Shown: positions 1 through 9,161, counted from the stretch's first letter. The stretch is DNA of 64,000 nucleotides from Candidatus Desulfosporosinus nitrosoreducens (GCF_030954495.1 NZ_JAVHUW010000072.1:47582-111581), one strand, 5' to 3'. Notes: generated by a model from the letters alone, not told the origin. Program-made: numbers and translations.

Positions 1-219
1 AGATAAACCAAAGCTCATATTATCCCCCCTTTGAATTGTTCTATTCTTCAATGATGATAATATTCCCTTTGGGACAAACATTAGTGTTTTTGATTATTAC
101 CTTATTTCCTTGATTCATTACGACCTTGGTAACACCAAGATAACTATATGGATATTTTCGAACGAAACCATTAGTGCGGAAAACCTGACTCCGGGATAAT
201 CGCCGGTTTTTTAGGCGCA

Positions 220-483
220 TTATAATAAAAATACAAACATATTATTATCATCGCCATTGCTTATAAGAAATTCCTGCCCTTGTAAAAAATCCCTGAGTTT
301 TGCATTAAGAATATCAAACCAATTCGATTTGCTGACATCTTCAAACGTAATTTCAATGACGGGAAAGCGTTTATCTACATCGTCTATCCTAGTAATTCCG
401 TTTCTTAACTCCACAGTCTGCATATTGAGATCATTAATGAGCAACATTGTCACAAAATCTCGGATCAATGATGGGGTCCTCAT
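220..483 (-). CDS. hypothetical protein, 87 aa
   Basis: I do not recognise this small protein. It is an acidic, soluble-looking polypeptide with no membrane segment and no motif I can name; the C-terminus ends in a run of hydrophobic residues (MFVFLL). The open frame can also start at a GTG three codons upstream (492), but the AGGTG element 11 bases before the ATG at 483 leaves both starts possible. It is alone on its strand here, with the Spo0E-like gene about 130 bases upstream. Codon use looks like that of real genes nearby, which is the main reason for keeping it. Confidence 0.5.
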   Translation of the reverse strand: MRTPSLIRDFVTMLLINDLNMQTVELRNGITRIDDVDKRFPVIEITFEDVSKSNWFDILNAKLRDFLQGQEFLISNGDDNNMFVFLL

Positions 484-622
484 TTTATCCACTTCACCTT
501 TCTAATCAATCTTAAACATGCCGGCCAAAACCTGCATGCAGATATCTTTTGGACTTAACCTAAAGTGATATACGAAAATCATTTGCTATAACTTTGCTAT
601 AATTATGTTAGCAATGAAATCC

Positions 623-814
623 TCATCTTTCAAGCCGGAACTTTTCCGATTGTTTCATGAGCATTTCTTGGTACTGATCTAAAACCAGATCCAGCTCCTG
701 GCTGGCAGCTATAACTTCCGGGTCCGTATAAGATCTCCCCTCTTTTATCTTAATCATGTTTAAGCGTAATTCTTCTATCCGCTTGATTAGCTTCATCATC
801 TCTGATTCAGACAA
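623..814 (-). CDS. Spo0E-like sporulation regulatory protein (aspartyl-phosphate phosphatase family)
   Basis: Small helical protein of 63 aa with the Spo0E-family signature SQELD in its second half, after a first helix that begins MMKLIKRIEELR. Members of this family remove the phosphoryl group from Spo0A~P and so delay entry into sporulation; that role is inferred here from the motif and size. The best start is a TTG at 814, placed six bases after a strong GGAGG. The frame stays open upstream to 862, but that extension runs through a long hairpin and carries no further RBS. It stands alone, with no partner kinase beside it, although a membrane histidine kinase lies 3 kb away. Confidence 0.82.
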   Translation of the reverse strand: MSESEMMKLIKRIEELRLNMIKIKEGRSYTDPEVIAASQELDLVLDQYQEMLMKQSEKFRLER

Positions 815-834
815 ACTACTCCTCCGTTCACAGG

Positions 835-873
835 GAAACAATGGCTTACCGCCATGCGGCAAGCCATTGTTTC
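835..873. repeat. 18-bp inverted repeat (hairpin) upstream of the Spo0E-like gene
   Basis: Arms 835-852 and 856-873 match at 17 of 18 positions around a 3-base loop. On the minus strand it falls in the leader of the Spo0E-like gene, about 20 bases before its RBS; no gene lies upstream on that strand that it could terminate. The rest of 874-1138 holds no gene I can support, only AT-rich promoter-like sequence for the divergent XRE regulator. Confidence 0.7.
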
Positions 874-1138
874 TTTTAGCTCTGATATCCGTATAATTAA
901 TAAGTTATCAACCAAAATAATTGACATGCTCTCGAAAATATTCTAATGTAGGTACAGAAAACAAGACAAGCAAAGTCGTTGGGGAACGATTTCTTAAGCT
1001 AGTCTATACTATTCCTGTTCTTTTGGTCGCATTTGTGAATACCAGAGCTGTTAGAGTAATAATAACCGAAAATTTTCTAACAGTCAATATTTAAATTTGA
1101 AATTTTTCGGATGCTATTACCCGTTTAAGGAGAAATAA

Positions 1139-1660
1139 ATGATGTCTATCTTAGAAAATATTCAGGAGCTCTGTAAGAAACACAAGCTTTCTATTCCAAA
1201 GCTCGAAAAAGAAATCGGCTTAGGAAACAGTTCCATTTATAAATGGAGTACATGTTCACCAACCGTTGATAAACTACAAAAGGTTGCATTATTTTTCAAC
1301 GTATCGATAGACGATCTAATGAGGCAAACCAATACCCAGCAAAACCTTTACCTAAAAGAAGACAATCATACCAAAAGATATGTTATAAAAAGCCGAACCA
1401 GCAAAAGTGGGAACAACCAGACAGGAAAAAAGACCGACATAAACACTAACCCCAAGAATTTTGATCCCAATAGCGAACAAGACATAGCCAAGGTTTTAGA
1501 AAGAATGCTCATTAATCTTGAAAGTAGTAAGACAGTTACTTTTCTGGGTGTTCCTTTAGACAATGATACCAGAGAACTTGTGCGCATTTCCCTTGAGCAC
1601 TCAATGAGGCTTGCTGTGCAGTTGACCAAAAGAAAGTTCATTGAACAAAACCAGGAATAA
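1139..1660 (+). CDS. XRE-family helix-turn-helix regulator
   Basis: A 173-aa protein with an N-terminal Cro/CI-type helix-turn-helix over about residues 5-60: LSIPKLEKEIGLGNSSIYKW forms the two central helices and VDKLQKVALFFNVSIDDLM the closing ones. The middle (about 65-110) is polar and probably a linker. The C-terminal 60 residues are predicted helical and may serve for dimerisation or ligand binding, with no family I can name. AAGGAG lies 6 bases before the first ATG. It is monocistronic, followed at once by a strong terminator. Target genes are not evident, although the divergent Spo0E-like gene shares its upstream region. Confidence 0.85.
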   Translation: MMSILENIQELCKKHKLSIPKLEKEIGLGNSSIYKWSTCSPTVDKLQKVALFFNVSIDDLMRQTNTQQNLYLKEDNHTKRYVIKSRTSKSGNNQTGKKTDINTNPKNFDPNSEQDIAKVLERMLINLESSKTVTFLGVPLDNDTRELVRISLEHSMRLAVQLTKRKFIEQNQE

Positions 1661-1672
1661 GAAATTTATAGC

Positions 1673-1720
1673 AGCAGGGTTTGGAGGTAAATTCCTCCCA
1701 ACCCTGCTATCTTCTTTTTT
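1673..1720 (+). terminator. Rho-independent terminator of the XRE regulator
   Basis: 15-bp stem (arms 1673-1687 and 1694-1708, 14 of 15 paired) with a 6-base loop, followed by a T-rich tail at 1711-1720. It begins 12 bases after the stop codon. Confidence 0.9.
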
Positions 1721-1779
1721 ACAGAGGGCATGGTCTATTTGCCTGAAAGCTGTCGTACTATATAAGAAGGGGGTGGGAA

Positions 1780-2559
1780 ATGCAGAGTGTACAAGTTGAC
1801 TTAGAAATACTTTACGTTCAAAAACTCTACTTTTTTATGTTCCTCTTGACCTTAACGCTTTGGGCCTCTGTTTTCACCTTCTGGAAGTTTGGATTACAAG
1901 TTGGGCTGCTCGCACTGGCAAGCGGCTTAATCATATCGTATATCGCCATGACTAAGAAGAAAACCTTCGCTCCCCCTGAAAAAAAAATCACAGCCCGCCG
2001 CATGGCCCATACTATTTCACAAGGCATCAGCCCATTGTCTCTTTCCCGTTTCGCCAGTCAGCTCTACTACTATTTTCACGAACCAAGTCAGGCAATCTCA
2101 CTTCTGGAAAAATTTCTTCCTTGTCACGACCCGCTGCTTTGCATTACTCTTTGTGACATTCTCCTCAAAGAAGGAAACACCAAGCGAGCGTTATACACGA
2201 TTCGCGAAAATCCTCATTCCCTGATAAACCCGCTTATGCTTGCCACACAAGGAATTGTCCTCCAGAAAATAGGCCAAATCCCTGAAGCAATTAAAATGTT
2301 GGAACGCAGTTTAAACTCAGCAAAACAAAATAAATTTCCAGATAACGGTGAAAATTGGCTTACAAGAAAACTCCTAATTTGGGGATATACTGCCAGTATA
2401 CACCATGCTTTGGCTGATTGTTACATGATCATGAAAAAACCTACGGAAGCAAAACGGCATTATTGGGCAGGAAACTTATTGTTATTTGATGTGTCCCTCT
2501 GGCGTTATTCCCAATCTAAAGTTATTCATTCCGCAGAAAACTACAACAATTCTCTTTAA
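1780..2559 (+). CDS. membrane-anchored TPR-like protein
   Basis: A 259-aa protein. Residues about 12-60 form two hydrophobic segments (FMFLLTLTLWASVFTFW and GLLALASGLIISYIAM), followed by a basic KKK stretch, which suggests a membrane hairpin with the rest in the cytoplasm. Residues about 85-240 are a series of helix pairs resembling tetratricopeptide repeats, for example QIPEAIKMLERSLNSA and HHALADCYMIMKKPTEAKRHY. Such proteins usually act as scaffolds. A GGGGGTGGG element lies just before the ATG. It follows the terminator of the XRE gene and so has its own promoter. No specific function can be given. Confidence 0.75.
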   Translation: MQSVQVDLEILYVQKLYFFMFLLTLTLWASVFTFWKFGLQVGLLALASGLIISYIAMTKKKTFAPPEKKITARRMAHTISQGISPLSLSRFASQLYYYFHEPSQAISLLEKFLPCHDPLLCITLCDILLKEGNTKRALYTIRENPHSLINPLMLATQGIVLQKIGQIPEAIKMLERSLNSAKQNKFPDNGENWLTRKLLIWGYTASIHHALADCYMIMKKPTEAKRHYWAGNLLLFDVSLWRYSQSKVIHSAENYNNSL

Positions 2560-2702
2560 TTCTTCATTCTTTCTATTTAAAATCAGTATTAAGCTCCCTA
2601 TTGCAACACAATTTTCAATTATATTTTTTTATAATAAAAAGAGACTAGCGATTATGGCAAATTGAGACAATACTAATCAAGTTTTCGAATGGAGGGTGAA
2701 AA

Positions 2703-2867
2703 ATGCTGTCAACTCATGAGGATGATATTCTAGGATTTATACGCGAATTCGAGGTTTCCTCACGTGAATATCTTCAATCCAAAGGATTAAGTGAATCTGA
2801 GATGACCAACGCCTATCTGGACTTTCAATGGAATTTTTTGCGAACGATCCTTCAGCAACACTCATAG
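2703..2867 (+). CDS. small hypothetical protein, 54 aa
   Basis: A short acidic helical protein (MLSTHEDDILGFIREF at the N-terminus, RTILQQHS at the C-terminus). It has a textbook RBS (GGAGGGTG) 6 bases before the ATG, and ends in TAG. A strong bidirectional terminator follows within 90 bases. The SESEM-type composition is a little like Spo0E-family proteins, but the SxxLD signature is absent, so I do not assign it there. Confidence 0.7.
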   Translation: MLSTHEDDILGFIREFEVSSREYLQSKGLSESEMTNAYLDFQWNFLRTILQQHS

Positions 2868-2955
2868 CCGAAGGAACAACCTTTAATAATAGTTCCTTTA
2901 GAACCATTCATCCAAATTCTACTTAGAGTAGAAAAGCCTTAATCACCTATAATCT

Positions 2956-3004
2956 AAAAACTGAAACCCCAGCGCCCGCTCTGAGCGATGGGGTTTCAGT
3001 TTTT
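2956..3004. terminator. bidirectional terminator
   Basis: Perfect 16-bp arms (2956-2971 and 2989-3004) around a 17-base loop, with A and T runs on both sides. It lies between the small plus-strand gene and the convergent acetyltransferase gene and can serve both. Confidence 0.9.
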
Positions 3005-3098
3005 AGTTCAGAAAGCATAACTTTGTTAATACCTGCTCACTGCATAAAAGCGGCTTACAGCTTCTGCTCCCGCAAGCTCGGCATAGGCCAAGTTTTCT

Positions 3099-3551
3099 TT
3101 ATAAGACATGACTAACGGCTATTTCGTCGCAATTAGGAAATTTAATGCAATTGATGCATTCCGTCCAGACTTTTTGAGGCATTTGATCTTTACTGATCTC
3201 TTCATAGCCGCAAAATCTAAAAAATTCCCGCTGATACGTCAAAGCAAACACTCTGGAACAGCCTAATTCTCTGGCCTCTTCTTCCAAAGCTTTTACGATC
3301 TTAGTGCCTATCCCCTTTCTTTTCTGCTCATTAGAAACCGCCAAGGCGCGTATTTCAGCTAAATCACTCCATAAAATATGAAGTGAGGCGACTCCAACTA
3401 TTTGTTCATCCTCTTCTGCCAACATAAACTCACGAATATTCTCATAGAGCATATTCCTCGATCGCGGAAGCATCAGCCCTAATTCGGCATTACTATTAAT
3501 TAACGACATCATTTCTTCCACATCGGCTATCTTTGCCTTACGCAGTATCAT
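3099..3551 (-). CDS. GNAT N-acetyltransferase of the short ArgA (N-acetylglutamate synthase-like) type
   Basis: A 150-aa single-domain GNAT protein. The acetyl-CoA loop is visible as RALAVSNEQKRKGIGTKIV (about residues 69-87), and the C-terminus has the KVWTECINCIKFPNCDE arrangement seen in short Gram-positive N-acetylglutamate synthases and related fusions. The first step of arginine biosynthesis is therefore the best guess, acting on glutamate with acetyl-CoA. The ATG at 3551 is preferred over the longer frame to 3620 because AAAGGGG lies 8 bases upstream and the extension (MKKYNIYCIIIRRKK) is unlike the family. No arg genes are adjacent, so the substrate remains an inference. Confidence 0.8.
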   Translation of the reverse strand: MILRKAKIADVEEMMSLINSNAELGLMLPRSRNMLYENIREFMLAEEDEQIVGVASLHILWSDLAEIRALAVSNEQKRKGIGTKIVKALEEEARELGCSRVFALTYQREFFRFCGYEEISKDQMPQKVWTECINCIKFPNCDEIAVSHVL

Positions 3552-3828
3552 GGCTGTGTCCCCTTTCTTCCTTCGTATAATTATACAATATATATTATAT
3601 TTTTTCATCCTAAAATTCAAAGCAAACCAAGCCGGATTTAATCCGGGCTGAATTTGTCGAATATTTCTTTCTATGCTTCCATGTAACTATGTTTATATTT
3701 AGGGGGTTTTTTGCCACTTACCAACAAATCTTACCAGCGAAAGGATCTCCTTATTCTTACAATTTTCTACGCCGGGTTATGATACACTATTCCAGGGTCG
3801 ATTGTTAATTCTGGAAGGAGATTTTATT

Positions 3829-5238
3829 GTGTTTTTCCTTCAATTTCGCACACTTCATCGCTATACTGCCTTATTAATCCTATCATTCCTTCTTATACTA
3901 AACATCTTAATTATTTCAACAGTTTCGCTGAACATTGTTATCGATTCTGTTCTTGTTCTTCTGCCCTTTGCCGGAATTATTTTATGGTTTAATCTTTGGC
4001 GGATGTCCTGGGGTAAACTGTGGATTCTGGCCGCAACCCTGCTTCTGGTTTTTGCCCTGGTTTATTATAAGATTCCTTCCCTTCAACTGTATCTAGCCCA
4101 TGTCTTTTTTTTGATTTTTATGCTCGGCATCATGTTTCTCTATGATCGGGACCAGCTTCAGCAAAAAAGGCTCCATCAACGCCATCTCAAGGCAATACAA
4201 GTTCTGCTCCACCAGAAAACTTCAATAATGCCAATTGTCGACTATACCCGAGAAGCGATAATGATCCTTGATAATTCAGGAACTATTTTAGAATCGAATC
4301 ATCTTATTAATCTGCTTTTAATGCTGCCCGAGTCTTCCTTAGTCGGTCATTCAATTTCTGAAATTCTGGGCATTCTGCCCAACCCAACCACTATTCGAGA
4401 GTGCGGTGAGTTCGCCTGGAAAACCCCTACGGAAGAGACAAAGCATTTGCGCTTTCAAACGCAGCCCCTGCTTGATCAGGACAGGCCATACGGAATACTT
4501 TTAACACTCTTTGACATTAGCGAAGAAAAAAAACGCTCGGAAGCGTCTGTCCAATATGCCAAACTCTCTATTATTAATCAAGTATCCGCAGGCTTGGCCC
4601 ACGAAATCCGCAACCCTCTGACGACAATCAAAGGATTCATGCAATTAATTACACCCGACCAATGGCCTGAATCATTTCGTCCATATCAACAACTATTGCT
4701 TGATGAGATTCAAACCATTGATCAAATCCTTAATAAATTCATTTTGCTGACAAGCCCCTCGGCTCCCCAGCTAAAACTTATAAACATTACGGAAGTTCTC
4801 CGGAGCATAGCTCAAACAATTGAACCCTGCGGCCAACCTGAAGGAGTTACAGTTGTTCTCGATCTCAAGTTAGAGCCGGTATATGTTTTGGGAGATCAGG
4901 AACAACTTGCTGAAGCCTTACTTTCTTTATTAAACAATGCTATCGAAGCTTCTCCCCAGGGCGGAACAGTGATCCTTCGTCTCACTGTTGACGAGCAAAA
5001 CGTCAGAATCAGCGTCATCGACAATGGGCACGGGATTCCGGAAAACCTTCGCCAGCGCGTACTTGACCCATTCTTCACACAAAAGGAAGGTACTGGGCTG
5101 GGACTTACTATTGCCCAGAGAATCGTACTCGCTCATCACGGCAAATTGCATTTTAAAGATTCTTCTCAACTCCGCGGGACAGAGGTAATGATTGATTTGC
5201 CCCGTTTGGAAAATTTCACAAGTAGTCTCTCGGCATAA
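3829..5238 (+). CDS. membrane sensor histidine kinase with PAS domain
   Basis: A 469-aa kinase. The first ~110 residues form about five transmembrane helices, followed by a cytoplasmic PAS domain (about 140-230, TREAIMILDNSGTILESN). The dimerisation/phosphoacceptor domain has LAHEIRNPLTTIKGF with the phosphorylated His at about residue 258. The HATPase_c domain carries NNAIEA (N box), DNGHGI (G1) and GTGLGL (G2). No response regulator is adjacent, and the layout resembles KinB/KinD-type sporulation kinases, so an orphan kinase feeding a Spo0F/Spo0A phosphorelay is plausible. The GTG at 3829 is chosen because AAGGAG lies 8 bases before it; a TTG at 3802 lies upstream of that RBS. Its 3' end overlaps the convergent gene by 23 bases. 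Confidence 0.9.
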   Translation: MFFLQFRTLHRYTALLILSFLLILNILIISTVSLNIVIDSVLVLLPFAGIILWFNLWRMSWGKLWILAATLLLVFALVYYKIPSLQLYLAHVFFLIFMLGIMFLYDRDQLQQKRLHQRHLKAIQVLLHQKTSIMPIVDYTREAIMILDNSGTILESNHLINLLLMLPESSLVGHSISEILGILPNPTTIRECGEFAWKTPTEETKHLRFQTQPLLDQDRPYGILLTLFDISEEKKRSEASVQYAKLSIINQVSAGLAHEIRNPLTTIKGFMQLITPDQWPESFRPYQQLLLDEIQTIDQILNKFILLTSPSAPQLKLINITEVLRSIAQTIEPCGQPEGVTVVLDLKLEPVYVLGDQEQLAEALLSLLNNAIEASPQGGTVILRLTVDEQNVRISVIDNGHGIPENLRQRVLDPFFTQKEGTGLGLTIAQRIVLAHHGKLHFKDSSQLRGTEVMIDLPRLENFTSSLSA

Positions 5239-6460
5239 GCGACTGGTTAAAGGGAGCACGACTGTTGAGTTCGTATATCCCTTTTTCTTTCCAGTTTTCC
5301 GGGAGAGTCCAAATCGGGAAATTATCCATATTGTTAATCCAACAGTACCATCGTCTAAGTTCATCCTCCAGGCCAAGTGTTGTCAGCCAATGTATCCGCC
5401 CATCCCAAACTAAGGAATTTCCTGATTCGTCCTTAGCATAAGCTAAGAGAAGACTTCGCTCCAAAACACTCGATAAAATGATACTTCGCGCCGCTTTCAT
5501 AAGTGGTTTTTCAAAAATCGGGCAAATAACACTCAATTGTCCATTCCCCTGAAAATAATACCATTGTTCTAACTCCAGCAAAGAATTTTCACTGCGGTCT
5601 TTAGGCTGCCAAGGCCAAGGCCAAGGGCTTCCCCAAAGGGATTTTAACACACCCTCCCCTTGATGAAGCCATAAGGCAAGCAGGTCCTGGGAACGAAGAT
5701 TTCCTTGATTCTCAAGTGCTTCCAGGTAATCTATAACGCTGTGGACAGTCATGCAAAATTCTTGATTTAAGGACCCGGAAGCGTCCACCCACCCCTGCTT
5801 TTGCCATTTGGCAAGCAGATCCTGATCTTTCAGCCACTTTAGTTTGGTACCCAACTCAAATTTCTTGCCGTTGCGGCGAACTTCCGCGATCTCGAAGTTT
5901 CCCCACAGAAAGGCAATATGCTGTTGTCTAAATTCCACATGGATTCTTCGCTTGCTTAATTCGCTAAAAAATTTATTGACAATCATTAATTGCTGGCGGG
6001 TAACCGGATTTAAGCCTTGACCCCACCGTATCCAGTCCGGGCGCTCTTCTCCTATGGAATATCGCGGCTGGATATTATGACGTTCCTCCGGTACCAGGTA
6101 GAGGCTGGGAGTGAGCTTTTCACGCCAGTAAACCGCCCTGGCCGAAATACTGCCGCCAATTTTAGAAATGCTTTTCAAGAATGCCATAGAAAAATCAGGG
6201 GCAACATAATAAATAATTGTCTTGGCTCCATTACTGAGCCTATTTCCCCACAATACCCCTGCCAGTAAAAATTCTTCCTCACGCAAAATTGAAGAACTGG
6301 CAATAAGGCCAACTCTTAACGTCGTTTCTCCGCCCATAAAGTAAGCGTATTGGGTTGGGAGACGATTTGCTTTCTTCTTGTCTTCAGGGCATTCCACCCA
6401 ATTCTGCGCAATAAACACCTCTGGATGAGCTTCCCAGATCGTATGCCAGGTGATACTCAC
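5216..6460 (-). CDS. hypothetical protein, 414 aa
   Basis: I do not recognise this protein. It is soluble-looking and tryptophan-rich, with no signal peptide or membrane span. The composition and length suggest a folded enzyme or binding protein, but no catalytic motif is evident. It ends inside the last 23 bases of the convergent histidine kinase gene. About 100 bases of AT-rich sequence separate its start from the end of the P1 peptidase gene transcribed in the same direction. Codon use is normal, so the gene is very likely real. Confidence 0.75.
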   Translation of the reverse strand: MSITWHTIWEAHPEVFIAQNWVECPEDKKKANRLPTQYAYFMGGETTLRVGLIASSSILREEEFLLAGVLWGNRLSNGAKTIIYYVAPDFSMAFLKSISKIGGSISARAVYWREKLTPSLYLVPEERHNIQPRYSIGEERPDWIRWGQGLNPVTRQQLMIVNKFFSELSKRRIHVEFRQQHIAFLWGNFEIAEVRRNGKKFELGTKLKWLKDQDLLAKWQKQGWVDASGSLNQEFCMTVHSVIDYLEALENQGNLRSQDLLALWLHQGEGVLKSLWGSPWPWPWQPKDRSENSLLELEQWYYFQGNGQLSVICPIFEKPLMKAARSIILSSVLERSLLLAYAKDESGNSLVWDGRIHWLTTLGLEDELRRWYCWINNMDNFPIWTLPENWKEKGIYELNSRAPFNQSLMPRDYL

Positions 6461-6561
6461 GATGAACCTCCCTTAGCTTTTCTCCTTTAGCATGTTTACG
6501 CACTGAAAACGAAATTCATGACAAATTTTTCGAAAACTTAGTTCAAGAGAAAATTATTTTT

Positions 6562-7641
6562 TTAAGATTGCCTTAGACCACCTTTCCAGTTTCTAATAAG
6601 CTGCAATGTTTTCTCAAGCGGAAGGGCCCGGCGAATATTTCCTTCTCTGCCTTCCATAGTTTCCGCCCAAAAAAGCGCATTCCAAATACTTTCTGCCGTT
6701 GCCTCGACAATTGCCCGAAAAAACTCATCGAGCTGCCAATCGGATAAATAATGACAGTTTTCCATAGGAGCGGTGGAAACCATTAAACAAAAATCCCCAC
6801 TGCCGGTCATCGAGATAGACCCCGTTCGGGCCATCCCTAAGCTTGCTCGACGTGCCAGCTGCGTAAGCTGCCATCTCGACAGGGGAGCATCGGTAATGCC
6901 GATGAGAATTAAAGAACCGGGTATATAACTTGTTGCCTGTTTAGCAAGAAATTCCCCCACCGGAACCCCGGAGATAATCAGGTCTCTCAATTGCCCGAAA
7001 TTTGCCAGCGCTAACATACCAAGAGTATAAATCCCCCGTCCGCTTTGCACAAGACGAGAAGAACTTCCAATACCACCTTTCAGCTGAAAGCAGGACATCC
7101 CCACTCCGGCACCGACATTTCCCTGGGAGATGGGACCTCTTCCCGCACGCTGGAGGGCAAACAAGGCATCCCACGGCTTGACATGCCGTCCTCTTATATC
7201 ATTTAAGAATGAATCGTCACATTCCATAACGACAATATTGGAGGTACGCGCATCATCACCGATTTCCGGATTTTGCTGCAACATAAAGGTAACCACCCCG
7301 TGGGCAACATCGCTTACACTTAATGTATTCGTCAGTAAGATCGGACAATTTAATAGTCCCATTTCTTGAATAAATGGAACGCCTATCGATTTTCCGTAAC
7401 CATTAATGACCTCAATCCCGGCCCAACAAGGTTGTCGGTATAGATTTCCCGGACGAGGGATAATCGCCGTTACACCTGTTCTCACCGGGCCTTTGCCAGG
7501 AGGGGCTAAAGGATCCGAACCCTTAATAAGGGATACATGGCCTACTTTTACTCCCGGAACATCTGTAATATCGTTAAACATGCCCACCGGCAGTTGTCCC
7601 AGCCAAAGCCCTAAACTCCTCGGTGCAGATCTATTAACCAT
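6562..7641 (-). CDS. P1 family (DmpA-type, S58) aminopeptidase
   Basis: A 359-aa N-terminal-nucleophile hydrolase. The start LGLWLGQLPVGMFNDITDVP and VKVGHVSL are typical of the family. The self-cleavage and nucleophile region is present as MSCFQLKGGIGSSSR, where the Ser after Gly becomes the new N-terminus of the beta subunit. These enzymes release N-terminal residues, including D-residues or beta-peptides in some members; the substrate here is unknown. The ATG at 7641 has GGAGGG 7 bases upstream; the open frame to 7698 is not needed. The RBS sits within the descending arm of a strong hairpin (7649-7683), so expression may be controlled at translation. Confidence 0.9.
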   Translation of the reverse strand: MVNRSAPRSLGLWLGQLPVGMFNDITDVPGVKVGHVSLIKGSDPLAPPGKGPVRTGVTAIIPRPGNLYRQPCWAGIEVINGYGKSIGVPFIQEMGLLNCPILLTNTLSVSDVAHGVVTFMLQQNPEIGDDARTSNIVVMECDDSFLNDIRGRHVKPWDALFALQRAGRGPISQGNVGAGVGMSCFQLKGGIGSSSRLVQSGRGIYTLGMLALANFGQLRDLIISGVPVGEFLAKQATSYIPGSLILIGITDAPLSRWQLTQLARRASLGMARTGSISMTGSGDFCLMVSTAPMENCHYLSDWQLDEFFRAIVEATAESIWNALFWAETMEGREGNIRRALPLEKTLQLIRNWKGGLRQS

Positions 7642-7648
7642 TAAAAAT

Positions 7649-7683
7649 CCCTCCGCTGTTACACTATGTGAAACGGCGGAGGG
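7649..7683 (-). promoter_or_regulatory. hairpin covering the RBS of the P1 peptidase gene
   Basis: Arms 7649-7660 and 7672-7683 pair at 11 of 12 positions. The GGAGGG that serves the ATG at 7641 lies in the 3' arm of the minus-strand hairpin, and ATTTTTA follows it. The structure could hide the RBS, or act as a weak terminator after uppP, which ends at 7727. Confidence 0.6.
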
Positions 7684-7726
7684 ATATGAGCAATTCACTA
7701 ATTTCTCCGGTCTAAATTCTACAACT

Positions 7727-8509
7727 TCAATGCCCCGCCAGTACTAATCCGATCACAACCAGACCAACTAAAAAGCGATAACCTACAAAAAGCCCGAAGT
7801 TACTTGTCTTTAGATACTGCAGTAAAAATGAGATACTTATAATTCCGACAATAAACGAAGAAAGAACTCCTACGGAAAAGGGTAAATTGATAGCCGCCAG
7901 CGTTAAATGTCTCAATTTAAATACTCCGGCACCCAAGATAATCGGAGTTGACATCAGGAAAGAGAACCGTGCGGCATCTTCCCTTTTAATGTCTAAAAAG
8001 CGCGCGGTTGTCATCGTGCTTCCCGAGCGGGACACACCTGGTATAATCGCCAGGGCTTGGGAAAGACCGATCCAAAGAGCGTCAGCCATCGTCATTGTAT
8101 CCATTTTGCGAATCTGACGTCGTTTATCTGCCAAATAAAGAAGAATTCCCATCACAATCATCATGATGCCGATAAGCAAATGTGAGCGGAACGTTGTTTC
8201 CGCTTTATTTTCAAAGGCCAGCCCGAACAGACCTCCTGGGATTGTTGCCACCACTAAATACCAGAAAATTCGTTTCTCATCAGAAGGTCCCCGTTGAAAT
8301 ACCGCCCGAATTAAACGCAGCCAATCCTTCCAAAAATAAAGCACTACGGCTAAAAGAGTGCCCATGTGAAGTGCCACATCAAACGTTAAACCAGGATCTT
8401 CCCAGCCAAACAGCCAGGGGATAAGCACGAGATGGGCCGAGCTTGAGATGGGAAGAAATTCACCTAAGCCTTGAACAATACCTAAAACTAATGCCTGAAA
8501 AACTGTCAC
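7727..8509 (-). CDS. uppP: undecaprenyl-diphosphate phosphatase
   Basis: A 260-aa integral membrane enzyme of the BacA/UppP family. It carries both signature regions: GLGEFLPISSSAHL near the N-terminus with the catalytic Glu, and PGVSRSGSTMT around residues 160-170 with the essential Arg and Ser. It dephosphorylates undecaprenyl pyrophosphate to recycle the lipid carrier for peptidoglycan and other wall polymers, and in several species raises bacitracin resistance. Multiple hydrophobic helices follow the family pattern. The start is a GTG preceded by GGAGGG. It lies just downstream of a TetR gene on the same strand, about 70 bases away. Confidence 0.97.
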   Translation of the reverse strand: MTVFQALVLGIVQGLGEFLPISSSAHLVLIPWLFGWEDPGLTFDVALHMGTLLAVVLYFWKDWLRLIRAVFQRGPSDEKRIFWYLVVATIPGGLFGLAFENKAETTFRSHLLIGIMMIVMGILLYLADKRRQIRKMDTMTMADALWIGLSQALAIIPGVSRSGSTMTTARFLDIKREDAARFSFLMSTPIILGAGVFKLRHLTLAAINLPFSVGVLSSFIVGIISISFLLQYLKTSNFGLFVGYRFLVGLVVIGLVLAGH

Positions 8510-8579
8510 TGTTTACCCTCCATGTTTAAATATTGACTTTGCCGTCTCACATCATGTTACAAATTCAAAGGGAATTCTC

Positions 8580-9161
8580 TCACGCTTCTTTTCGCCCTTC
8601 TGAAAGACCGGCCCAAAAGACGCTCAGGGCATTATTGACCTCTTCGTGTAAGTTTCCGGTACCGGAAACAAACCAGCGAATGACATGATGAACCACCATT
8701 CCTTCAAGACTTTCCGCCAAAAAGGCGGGATCAAAATCATGATTGATCTCACCCTTTTTTTGTCCGATCGACAATATGGCGAGAAGAGCATAGTGCAAAC
8801 TCATATCATAATCCGCTCCATCACGGCTGCGTATCGTTACCCAGGCAATTTCCCGGTCCCGAACCATAAAGTCCGTCCAATCGTGAAGGAGACTTTCTAA
8901 ACGCGCCCTTGTATTCAAGCCAGGATTATGACGACCTATGTCGATAAGTTCTTGACAAGTTCGCTTGGAGAATTCCAGCACAACAGCTTCTTTGGTGGAA
9001 AAGTAGTTATAAAAGGTCCCTTTTCCAACGTCAGCATGTTGAGTAATCTGTTCGATAGACGTTGCTACAAACCCTTGCGAACGAAAGAGTTTCATGGCAT
9101 TAGAATAAATTTTTTCACGAGTTTCCTTTTTCTTTCGCTCTCTCCGAGACAATTCAGCCAT
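8580..9161 (-). CDS. TetR-family transcriptional regulator
   Basis: A 193-aa protein with an N-terminal TetR helix-turn-helix (about residues 10-56: REKIYSNAMKLFRSQGFVAT, then KGTFYNYFSTKEAVV), followed by a helical ligand-binding and dimerisation domain. TetR proteins are usually repressors released by a small molecule; the ligand cannot be told from sequence. It precedes uppP on the same strand and may be co-transcribed with it, but no operator is obvious. The ATG has GGGGGAATAAGG upstream. Confidence 0.92.
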   Translation of the reverse strand: MAELSRRERKKKETREKIYSNAMKLFRSQGFVATSIEQITQHADVGKGTFYNYFSTKEAVVLEFSKRTCQELIDIGRHNPGLNTRARLESLLHDWTDFMVRDREIAWVTIRSRDGADYDMSLHYALLAILSIGQKKGEINHDFDPAFLAESLEGMVVHHVIRWFVSGTGNLHEEVNNALSVFWAGLSEGRKEA

